46,403 nt of DNA. Source: Dinochytrium kinnereticum. Taxonomy: Eukaryota > Chytridiomycota > Chytridiomycetes > Chytridiales > Chytridiaceae. Below, in pieces: positions 1 through 8,047 of this stretch. The stretch spans positions 1-46,403 of the forward strand of contig JADGJT010000172.1 in NCBI GenBank assembly GCA_027604005.1. Direction: 5' to 3'. Under the pieces are notes generated by a model. That model saw nothing but the letters and a program-made list of their open reading frames with translations, searched no databases and was not told the DNA's origin. The first letter of the stretch is position 1. Every line of letters begins with the position of its first letter. Position numbers and translations under genes: made by a program.

Positions 1-552
1 TTTAGGATCCCGACTGTTGCAGGTTTGTTTTCTTTGTCTTTTAAACTCGACAAGATTTCTTCTTCCATCCAAATTACCTTGCCCGTTAACGCTAGTATTC
101 ACCATATGCTTTTGATTGTACATACAATTCTCCCTAAACTTAAGCATTGTCCGGACATGCTTTCGCTGGTGGCTGCATGTTTGCACTAACCCACGATTAC
201 CGCGTGATGCGATCTGACCGCGGCTTTATCTGTATGAATGAGGTCGATATGCCTGCCAACCTGACCCCAGGAATGATGTCAATCCTCAGAACAAAGGTTG
301 TTCACCCCATTGGATTGAGAGATATGGTTTTGCAAGGGAAGAGGTTTCCGGCCGTAAGTCCATAACATTTTTCTTGTAATCATTTCTGTTCTGATTTATT
401 CCATCAAATATCGAAACGGTCACCCTGTCGGAATTATGATCAAAAGTCTGAGGCTGTGAAGCTTGGGTTCGTGGACGTCAGCGCGGAGGGCCCCGAAGCC
501 GTGATAGATCTCGCCAAAACCATCGCGCACAAGGTCGCGCCCAGGCCTCGTC
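1..552 (+). pseudogene. Truncated copy of the enoyl-CoA isomerase gene
   Basis: Bases 1-542 match 3979-4520 (constant offset 3978) almost base for base, introns included. I see only single-base changes near 411, 427 and 526, then an 11-nt deletion (equivalent to 4521-4531), and homology stops at about 552. The copy carries the end of exon 2, all of exon 3 and part of exon 4. The deletion shifts the frame, and the last third of exon 4, including the peroxisomal SKL tail, is missing. It runs off the left edge, so its 5' part is unseen. Conservation of intron sequence implies a recent segmental duplication; an assembly duplication is the alternative. Confidence 0.85.
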
Positions 553-558
553 AGTAGT

Positions 559-625
559 ATAGATAGAGCACCGAATGATACCAGCTTGTTTTTATAGATA
601 GAGCCCCGAATGATACCAGTTTGTT
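559..625. repeat. Tandem pair of a 32-bp unit at the duplication edge
   Basis: Two copies of a 32-nt unit beginning ATAGATAGAG lie at 559-590 and 594-625 with two mismatches. They sit directly after homology to the isomerase gene ends, so they may mark the breakpoint of the segmental duplication. From 626 to 787 there is only AT-rich sequence in which I see nothing. Confidence 0.7.
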
Positions 626-787
626 CGGCAAGAATTTAATCTAGAACATTTACATGATTTTCCATCACGGTTTGCAATCTGAATTTAAAGTAAAATAAAC
701 CATAAACTAATACTCGTAGTAATCTAACCACGCACCAAATTAAAACCAAAAGATATTGATAGATGAACTATTTATTAGCCAGCCTTA

Positions 788-1606
788 TTACATTTTCTTA
801 TCCTTGTCAGTCGACCCAGATTCCGAGCTTGAGGTTGCTGAAAGGTCCGACTCATCCTTCACAATCAGTTCATCTTCCGAAGGAACAACACCGATAATCG
901 CTGCAATACTCTTCAAGGCATCAACATATTCGGTTTTGGTAAATTTTGTATGAGGAAGAACGATGAATGGCTTCTGGCCGTTAGTCCGAGGTAATTGGGC
1001 ATCGTGGATTCTTTTCGTAGTATCACGATTGAGCGATTTCAGTATATCCCATTGCTGGACAGAAAGAAGAGAGGGAAGAGGTGTGTTGGTAACCTGGATT
1101 CCATTCTCCTTCTTATAGTCCCACCAGGCGACACCTTTGACTTCTTCTTTTGGTTTACCGAAGTGACCATCCCTGGCAGCCAGTACATCGCCCATCGTAG
1201 GTTTCTTGTAAGTTTTGGAAAAATCATAGTCAAAGTAGATTTCAATCGCAAGAGCATTCAAATACTTTCTGCAGGATGCTTCAGTGCTCATTCCTTTGTA
1301 AGTGAGCTGTTTTTTAGAACTGCCAGTAGGAGCGGGTGTGGGCAATTCGTCCACAGTCACCACCAAGGGAGTCCATGGTCCGACGTTAAACTCGTTCAAC
1401 TTTGCGATTGCTTCTCCTGGGTCAATTTCGGTGGTTCCATCAGGTTGAAAGAGAGTGAGTTGAGCAGTAGCATAAGAATCTAATAGTGGCGAGAGCTTGT
1501 TCTTGATAGTACATCTGAAGTCGTCAACATTGAAGCAGCCTTCAGTGGAGACTTGGTCTTTATAAGTCTTGTTGCCCAGTTTGAGTTGAATGAAGTGCAC
1601 CGTCAT
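788..1606 (-). CDS. Crinkler (CRN)-like protein with ubiquitin-like N-terminus
   Basis: This is an intronless ORF of 272 aa starting at the Met of MTVHFIQLKLGNKTY; an in-frame upstream ATG at 1678 would add 24 residues. Residues 1-90 show the pattern of the Crinkler N-terminal domain: a short beta-strand opening, a VDD-type helix with an IKNKL-like segment, a TLFQPDG strand, then a hydrophobic VVTVDELP strand closing the fold. No signal peptide is visible, as in fungal Crinklers. The C-terminal part (TW-poor, with an AWWDYKKENG patch and an acidic Ser-rich tail) matches no effector domain I know. CRN genes occur in chytrids and Glomeromycotina. The assignment rests on pattern only and is moderate; the target and function are unknown. 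Confidence 0.5.
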   Translation of the reverse strand: MTVHFIQLKLGNKTYKDQVSTEGCFNVDDFRCTIKNKLSPLLDSYATAQLTLFQPDGTTEIDPGEAIAKLNEFNVGPWTPLVVTVDELPTPAPTGSSKKQLTYKGMSTEASCRKYLNALAIEIYFDYDFSKTYKKPTMGDVLAARDGHFGKPKEEVKGVAWWDYKKENGIQVTNTPLPSLLSVQQWDILKSLNRDTTKRIHDAQLPRTNGQKPFIVLPHTKFTKTEYVDALKSIAAIIGVVPSEDELIVKDESDLSATSSSESGSTDKDKKM

Positions 1607-1934
1607 TTTTGAAGAAAAAAGTGAAGAAATTTCTTTACCCAGAAAGAAGGAAATGGAAGGATTGTACGTTTGCTTCAAAGAGGCTGACCATTCTATTTGG
1701 ATTGGAATCCATAAATGGGAAATGGTGAAATGGGAAATGGTGAAAACAGGCCCATACTCGATGTCAAATGCTTCATTACGAAAGCTCTATAGTGTTGGTG
1801 ATGCCATCACTTCTTTCAAGACTGCCGTTGCTCCGGATGTGGATGGGTCATCCATACTTCTTCATTTTGAACCAACCAGAGAGCCTATTCCTTCGGACTG
1901 TCTGTTGGCTGCTATTCAGTTAAAACTCGTTTGA
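1590..1934 (+). CDS. Small hypothetical ORF, possibly not a gene
   Basis: This 114-aa ORF overlaps the 5' end of the Crinkler-like gene on the opposite strand. It contains a tandem repeat giving two copies of KWEMV near residues 43-52, from a 15-nt direct duplication at about 1716-1745. I recognise no family. The overlap with a better-supported gene argues against it; the region 1680-1934, beyond the overlap, could still be coding. Confidence 0.25.
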   Translation: MKCTVIFEEKSEEISLPRKKEMEGLYVCFKEADHSIWIGIHKWEMVKWEMVKTGPYSMSNASLRKLYSVGDAITSFKTAVAPDVDGSSILLHFEPTREPIPSDCLLAAIQLKLV

Positions 1935-2070
1935 AAATTCTCTCTATATCAAATGCTTTCCATCAGTGAGCTCACTCAAATCCAAAGACTGACGATACGG
2001 AAAACGAAAGGGTGAAATATTCCTGGATAACGAATCAGCGATTGATTTCAATCTGCAACCAACCACGACA

Positions 2071-2295
2071 ATGACAACACCTCATAAATTGGCCAAACTT
2101 AAAGATGCTTCGTATTTTATTGGAAAATGTCGGGCTGGAGATTACGTGATTCACAGTTGGAAATCAACTGACAGTAATGGATACTGTGGTGCCAAATTGA
2201 CATTTCTTTGTGATAGTGGATATGAAGAGGAAGTCCAGGGCCCTTACTTGATGAGCTATGATTGGCGTGATTACCAGGCCTTGGTAGCGCACTAA
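2071..2295 (+). CDS. Small hypothetical protein
   Basis: This 74-aa ORF begins MTTPHKLAKL and holds several Trp, Tyr and Cys residues (SWKSTDSNGYCG, YLMSYDWRDY), so its composition resembles a real small globular protein more than random sequence. I recognise no family and see no signal peptide or membrane segment. It ends three bases before the next ORF on the same strand (2299), a spacing that would be unusual for two fungal genes and may instead be one decayed gene. It lies in the AT-rich island beside the Crinkler-like gene. Confidence 0.3.
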   Translation: MTTPHKLAKLKDASYFIGKCRAGDYVIHSWKSTDSNGYCGAKLTFLCDSGYEEEVQGPYLMSYDWRDYQALVAH

Positions 2296-2298
2296 CAA

Positions 2299-2634
2299 AT
2301 GCCGGAACTGAACAGGAAGGCATTTAAAGTCACTATTGGCACTTCAGTCGAAAATAGAACTTCTGCAGGTGTCTTTTACGACGACTTTAGAGAAATAGTA
2401 TATAGGGATGATGAATTTATTGTCGGTTCAGTTTCTGCACGAATTCTCCAGGAATGGTACGATGTGATGTACATAAAATCGAAAGCAGACATCAAGGATA
2501 TATATTCTTTCAGCTTGCAGTTAATTCAGTATTTTAAGGATAATAAATTGATACTTCATGAGAAAGATATCGGTCTTCTCTTTTATTTCATATTCAAATC
2601 CACGATACTATTAGAACGAATCGTGTCGACTTGA
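2299..2634 (+). CDS. Small hypothetical protein
   Basis: This 111-aa ORF begins MPELNRKAFK. It alternates charged and hydrophobic stretches (YDDFREIVYRDDEF, SFSLQLIQYFKDN) and ends in a hydrophobic segment LLFYFIFKSTILLE. No family is recognised. It follows the 2071-2295 ORF almost without a gap and may be part of the same ancestral unit. Base composition is more AT-rich than the housekeeping genes to the right, consistent with an accessory origin. The reading is tentative. Confidence 0.3.
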   Translation: MPELNRKAFKVTIGTSVENRTSAGVFYDDFREIVYRDDEFIVGSVSARILQEWYDVMYIKSKADIKDIYSFSLQLIQYFKDNKLILHEKDIGLLFYFIFKSTILLERIVST

Positions 2635-2914
2635 GTGGATTGATTGCCCTCCCTTTCTCCATCATCTTCAATCGAATGAAAACTGTCTGGTGAGGCAATT
2701 GAGACGCCGTCAGTGTCAATAGTTTCACGATATGTCGGCAAAGTTCCTTTCCAGGATGAGCTTGATGAATAGTTATCTATGGACAGAGTTTTTGCTTTGT
2801 CACTGACCAACCAACGACGCCATTTTGTGCATTTGTTCGGAATTGTTGTCCAGGTAATCCAGAATATACAAACATTGGGTAATCATTCATAAATCGATAA
2901 TAAACGAAATATAA

Positions 2915-3181
2915 ATGACACATGGCGTATTTCCAATTGAACTGTTTTGTTGTATAGTCGTTGAAATCCTTTTGATTCTCGAAACAAGCACCAAAGCGGC
3001 CAATCCCATCGACTCAGTCAAATCCTGTTTCTTAAAGACACTTCCAGTTGGAACCATTTATAAAGACCCTCAAAATGGACATTCATACATCATTGAAGAA
3101 AAGAAAATCAATGAATGTTTATCAAAGACCAGCGTGCCTTATATTGGTAGTGATGCTCCGATAGACATACAAGTACCTTAA
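2915..3181 (+). CDS. Small protein with N-terminal hydrophobic segment
   Basis: This is an 88-aa ORF whose residues 6-24 (FPIELFCCIVVEILLILET) form a hydrophobic stretch able to act as signal peptide or membrane anchor. The rest is a small polar domain with NGHSYIIEEKK. I recognise no family. Between 2635 and 2914 I see nothing coding. The ORF sits among other short + strand ORFs in the accessory island and could be a remnant of a larger insertion. Confidence 0.3.
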   Translation: MTHGVFPIELFCCIVVEILLILETSTKAANPIDSVKSCFLKTLPVGTIYKDPQNGHSYIIEEKKINECLSKTSVPYIGSDAPIDIQVP

Positions 3182-3188
3182 AAGTATA

Positions 3189-3560
3189 TGAAGTTAGATA
3201 ATCCCAAGCGAGCAAACATTATGGCGCTCATGAAAGATAAATTGAATCAGTTAGAGTCATTAATAGAGAGTTGATGTGTAAATTAGATGTCAAGTCTCGT
3301 TATCAGCAAATTCAAGAGTTGATGGGAGACCGTAAATACTATGAAACTGAAAGAGACATGTGAAAATTGCGGAAAGGAGATGAACGTGCCGTCCAATGCC
3401 AACTGCCTGCAGTTTGAATGACGTGAAAAGCACAGCAAGAAACGGAAGTAGAATCCCCATCGTCCAGACGAGGATATGACGTTGTATCCATTACAAAGAG
3501 AGTTCGGATTGCAGGCTCAGACCATATGTGATTTCGGCATGTCAGAAGTTGATTTTGCCG
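3189..3560 (+). pseudogene. Decayed coding sequence with coiled-coil and CxxC patches
   Basis: Protein-like stretches are scattered over the three + frames and broken by stops and frame changes. A helical segment starts at 3189 (KLDNPKRANIMALMKDKLNQ). A coiled-coil-like piece (SRYQQIQELMGDRKYYETER) lies near 3290-3358. A Cys-rich piece from 3341 has C-x2-C spacing (CENCGKEM) followed by a basic HSKKRK run. Stops interrupt the last frame near 3420 and 3453. I infer one or two genes in decay. No family can be named; a viral or plasmid-like origin is possible but unsupported. Confidence 0.3.
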
Positions 3561-3618
3561 GTATTTGTTTTTTAAACCCCAGCGGTTGCATCCCAACAGG
3601 ATCACCCTTCAAGCCACC

Positions 3619-4637
3619 ATGTCGCTCGCAACGATCACAAGAGAGGGACCTCTCTTCATTCTCAAGATGAGTAATAGTGATAATCGATTCTCGCCGGAGT
3701 TCATCACGGCGTTGAATCAGAGATTGGATGAGGTTGAGGCTGCTATTGAAAAGGAGGGGATGGAGGAGGCTGCGCTTGTGACGGTGATTGATCCTAAGGA
3801 CAAGATCTTTTCGAATGGTTTGAAGTTGGAGGCGATTGGAGCAGTTGGGAAGCCGTACTTTTTGTGAGGGTTGCTTGTTTCCCATGTTTGGTGTTCTTAA
3901 TATTAGCGTGTGGTTGTATTCTGACTGTCAACCTTTTGTTTAAGCGCTTATCAGAACCTTATGGAGCGATTTTTGACTTTTAGGATCCCGACTGTTGCAG
4001 GTTTGTTTTCTTTGTCTTTTAAACTCGACAAGATTTCTTCTTCCATCCAAATTACCTTGCCCGTTAACGCTAGTATTCACCATATGCTTTTGATTGTACA
4101 TACAATTCTCCCTAAACTTAAGCATTGTCCGGACATGCTTTCGCTGGTGGCTGCATGTTTGCACTAACCCACGATTACCGCGTGATGCGATCTGACCGCG
4201 GCTTTATCTGTATGAATGAGGTCGATATGCCTGCCAACCTGACCCCAGGAATGATGTCAATCCTCAGAACAAAGGTTGTTCACCCCATTGGATTGAGAGA
4301 TATGGTTTTGCAAGGGAAGAGGTTTCCGGCCGTAAGTCCATAACATTTTTCTTGTAATCATTTCTGTTCTAATTTATTCCATCAAATATCGAAACGGTCA
4401 CCCTGTCGTAATTATGATCAAAAGTCTGAGGCTGTGAAGCTTGGGTTCGTGGACGTCAGCGCGGAGGGCCCCGAAGCCGTGATAGATCTCGCCAAAACCA
4501 TCGCGCGCAAGGTCGCGCCCAAAGCCAAGGCAGGCCTCGTCTACAAAACTCTGAAAGAGGAGCTCTTCACCGAGACCTCGCGTCTCCTCCGCAGCAAAGA
4601 CCTCGGCTTTGTCGAGAAGCTCTTCTCCAAGCTCTGA
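3619..4637 (+). CDS. Peroxisomal delta3,delta2-enoyl-CoA isomerase
   Basis: Four exons (3619-3863, 3945-4000, 4123-4331, 4425-4637) encode 240 aa of the crotonase superfamily. The enzyme moves cis/trans-3 double bonds to trans-2 so that unsaturated fatty acids can enter beta-oxidation. Visible features are FSNGLKLEAIG (crotonase oxyanion loop region, about residues 65-75), SGHAFAGGCMFAL with the second oxyanion glycines, and FICMNEVD carrying the acidic residue expected of this family. Length and sequence resemble the short plant-type ECI group. The C-terminus FSKL gives a canonical PTS1, so it acts in peroxisomes. An in-frame upstream ATG at 3565 is less likely because homology starts at MSLATITREG. 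AATAAA near 4706 is a probable poly(A) signal. A truncated twin lies at 1-552. Confidence 0.9.
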
Positions 4638-4769
4638 GTCGGAGGGCATCGCGCTCGTTACGTGTCCTCTGTGTTACACCATCCAACAAAAGTCAGAGTC
4701 CTTGAAATAAAAACTCAACCTCAACCCACACTTTATTCGCGTTTGAAAAGTCGCTAAGGATCTTGAGCG

Positions 4770-6161
4770 ATGGATTATTACCCTGGAAACTGGGGCAACC
4801 CGAGGACTCGTGAGGAGACGCTGTTTTCTTCGAGCGATTATCTGCCGGGGGCTTACCCTGCCGACCGGAAAATGGCTGCATACCCTTCTGCGTTTCCTGC
4901 AGCGGGGCCTGTGACTCGGACCCAGTGAGTTTCTCTCTTATCATGCTGCTTCAATGAGGTGTGGGGGAAAACAAGTAGGTGGGCGGATTTGGGATATGGC
5001 TTTTTGGGTAAGGCAAACAACATGGTTTTGATGGAGATGGAGTACATACTGTGCTGAGGGTGGGAGGTCTGCGAGATGCTTGCGGAAAGTATGAGCATCA
5101 TTGCTCATCGGACTGTGACGGATGCCATTGTCTTTACTAGAGCTCTTAGCGTATCAATTGCGAATCCCGTCTACACTTGAAGTAACCATTTGTGTTATTT
5201 GTCATATTAGGGCTCCCATCGTGACCGGAACATCCGTCATTGCCATCAAATACAAGGATGGAGTCATGCTTGCAGCGGATAATCTCGGTGAGTGCAAGTG
5301 CTCCTTATTGCTTCTACTTTGTGTGTCGGTTTGGTATGATTCCGCCAAAAACTAATCGAGAAAAACCAACCAGCATCTTACGGCTCGCTGGCGAGGTTCC
5401 GTGACGTCGAACGTCTCCTTAAAGTCGGTGATACCACTGTCGTCGGAGCTTCAGGGGATATCTCGGACCTTCAGTACATCAAGAACATGTTGGAGGGGGT
5501 TTTGTGAGTACCTCAATCTTACCAATGGAACGGAATATTGAACTTACGTCCTATATCCAAAAAAAGGATCGACGAGAGCTACGGCGATGATGGGCACAAA
5601 CTTGGCCCTAAAAACATTCACGAGTATCTTTCAATGGTGATGTACAACAGAAGATGCAAGTTCAACCCTCTCTGGAACTCGTTGGTTGTCGCTGGTATGA
5701 AGAATGGTGAACAGTAAGTCCCCTTACATGTCTTGTATTCATATTAAAAACTCTGTTTAGCTTCCTTGGATACGTCGACCTTCAGGGAACCACATATCAC
5801 TCCGATAGCATTGCGACTGGGTACGGCGCGTACATTGCTCAGCCACTCTTGAGGAAGGCGATGGAGAAGGCTGGTGGATGGCAGAATATAACGGAGGCGG
5901 AGGCCATTAAGCTCATGGATGATGCCATGAGGGTGCTTTTTTACAGGGATGCTAGGTCCTTGGATAAGGTCGGTAGCCTTTTTCTTGTTTATAAGCAGTT
6001 TCTTTACTTTTTCCTGCGATTTTATTTTGATTCTTGCTGCTCTTTAGATTCAACGTGCCACTGTTAACTCACACGGCGTGAGCATCACCGAATCTTACAA
6101 GCTCGAGACTGAGTGGGGCTTTGCAGAAAGAATTCGTGGGTATGGAGCATCGGTGGTGTGA
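4770..6161 (+). CDS. PRE4: 20S proteasome subunit beta7 (Pre4/PSMB4 type)
   Basis: Six exons (4770-4924, 5211-5287, 5374-5503, 5567-5713, 5761-5968, 6048-6161) give 276 aa. The N-terminal 50 residues are a propeptide; the mature chain starts at TQ-API-VTGTSVIAIKY, as in beta7. Downstream features typical of the subunit are ADNLASYGSLARF, GASGDISDLQYIK, YNRRCKFNPLWNSLVVAG, FLGYVDLQGTTY and ATGYGAYIAQPL. Beta7 is a structural, non-catalytic member of the two inner beta rings. All phases join cleanly. The gene starts 132 bp after the isomerase stop on the same strand. AATAAA near 6199 probably ends the transcript. Confidence 0.95.
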
Positions 6162-6927
6162 AGCAACTGTAGTCTCGTGATTTCGCAAGTTTGGTTCAAT
6201 AAAACTATTTTTGTTTTCTTTTTTACATATAATCGTTTGTCTTTGGGTTAAAAGAGAGATCTACTGGGTTGCTTTTTTTTTTTATGTTTCGTTCAGATGA
6301 TCCTAAGGCATATGGTGAAAAAACGTGCTGAATCAATCATGTGCAATCAAATACGCAAAAAATAACCAAAGGCCAAAGATGCTTCAACTGATGCGGTTCT
6401 TTATTTAATTCTAAAAACAGTATCAAGCAAGAAAGAAAAAGAAAAAGCATAAAAAAAAAAAGGCAACAACATTTCCTCCACAGAATATGCCAACCCATCA
6501 CCAGACTTCCCGCCAAAGTAAACCCCATGAAAGAGAGCTTGAGCAAGAGAAGAAGAGCAAAAAAACAGAAAACATTCATGTCCAGGCCCGTCTGATTAAA
6601 ACTAAAATACCGCCACACCCTCAAACCTCATACGCACTCTTCTACACCCAAAACGCCCATAAAACCGACTACGAAGCATACAAGAAAGAAGGAAAACGAG
6701 TGGAAAAGCAAAAGAAAGCAAGCAAAAAGCACGAATGTATTGAAAAACGGGGTGAGTGGTGGGGGAAAACAATTCAATGAGAGGGGAAAAAGATAAGTGG
6801 GGCGGGAGGGGTTACTTCATAAACTGCGCTTCGTTACAGTTACTGACGCGACAGAATAAGATGAATGGGATCTCGATCTGACATCATTTTTGTTGCAACA
6901 CAATGATGATTATAAGGAACCGGAAGC
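6162..6927. other. Convergent intergenic region
   Basis: This lies between the ends of the beta7 (+) and AN1 (-) genes. It holds 3' untranslated sequence, a T-run near 6271 and A- and purine-rich low-complexity sequence. A Lys-rich ORF at 6487-6780 looks like translated A-rich sequence, not a gene. I see no RNA gene. Confidence 0.6.
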
Positions 6928-7549
6928 CTATGCAGTCGCCACCTTTTGGGCAACGGTCTTCTCGCTTATTAGGCGCTTGGCAAGGTTATCCCTTGCTGCT
7001 GTGACGCAGGTCGATAGATTTGAGCAGGCGTGGGCTTCTGGAAGCCTATGCTTTGAGCAGAACTGTCAGTGGTTGTGGGGAAAAAATATGGTTAGAAGAT
7101 GCGATCGCAAAGCTACAGGTAGGGGGGAAAGGGTATGGTAATGCTCCTTATAGTGCAACGAGGAATCGAGCGCGGGAAGTTGCAACTGCGGCTGGTGGAT
7201 GTGATCGCAGTCACATCATGTGGGGGCCGCCACCAGGAGATGAGCCATGATGCGATAAGCGATAGATATTACACATGAGGCTTAAGGGATCAGGAGGTTA
7301 AGGGGAGTGGGAGTGGGCGATGTGCGATGTGCGGAGCCATGATGAGAGATAAGAGATACCCTAACGTACTTGAGCAGAGCAGTATCGGCAAGTGCCAACA
7401 GACTTCACGGCAGCACTACCGCAGCCAAAGGCGCATCGGGTGACTTTCCGCTTGGGGGTGGCGGATGCAGGAGGGGAGGGGGTTGGTGACTCGATGGCGG
7501 TTGCGGAGGTGGAGGAGGTGGAGGAGGGGATATCGACGGGGGACGACAT
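6928..7549 (-). CDS. Small AN1-type zinc-finger protein
   Basis: Two exons on the minus strand (7549-7370 and 7062-6928, with a 307-nt intron) encode 104 aa. A Ser/Thr/Pro-rich N-terminus is followed by an AN1 zinc finger running across the splice: RCAFGCGSAAVKSVGTCRYC, then FCSKHRLPEAHAC. This gives the C-x3/4-C...C-x2-C...C-x2-H...H-x-C ligand set of AN1 proteins. The tail is a helical, basic segment ending KVATA. Small AN1 proteins of this layout are linked to ubiquitin, proteasome and stress pathways in fungi; the exact partner cannot be read here. An in-frame ATG at 7603 would add 18 residues. The ligands on both sides of the intron make the join convincing. Confidence 0.85.
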
Positions 7550-8047
7550 GGTTTGGCTGTGAAGGTGCTGAAGGAGGGTCGGTCGCAGGTGAGGGAGAGA
7601 CAAGGTGGGCGGTTGGCGATGTGATCAAGGGCGTTTCGCGGTGTGGGTTTGGTGGGAGGTGCGTCTGCCAGCAGCAGGAGGGTGCGGGCAGGTCAGTGGT
7701 GGTTTGAGGTGTGCGGTTGAGCAGAGCACAAAGTTTATTCGGCGGAAGGAGAGTCAAAATTTGGTTTTTTGGTTTAGCGCAGGGCAGCGGAGATATCTCT
7801 GAGCTATTCACAAGAGGAGGTTTATTGGCATCATTATCATCATCACCACGCATTGGCTGGCTGCTGCAATGAGGCGACGCGTACTTCAGGAGCAGGGAAG
7901 GGGCAAAGGGGAGAACCAGAGAGAATGGATGCGGTACAGGCTGAAGGGATGCAAATTCCGATGGCTTCTTGCAGTTACCGAGCACTTGGAATTGAACACG
8001 CGTCCTCATCGTACCGAAGCAGCGGCGCTGTCCTACCCCACTGCCGA
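7550..8047. other. Promoter of AN1 gene and 3' end of DOMON gene
   Basis: Both neighbours are on the minus strand. The 498 bp include a G-rich stretch (7460-7700) whose minus-strand translation stays open for 254 codons but has no protein-like pattern. I see no further gene. Confidence 0.5.

Noticed and set aside
995..1483. 162-codon + strand frame opposite the Crinkler-like gene
   Set aside because: Antisense shadow; the minus strand has the better protein pattern.
6487..6780. 97-codon Lys/Glu/His-rich frame
   Set aside because: Translation of A-rich 3' flank between convergent genes; no family pattern.
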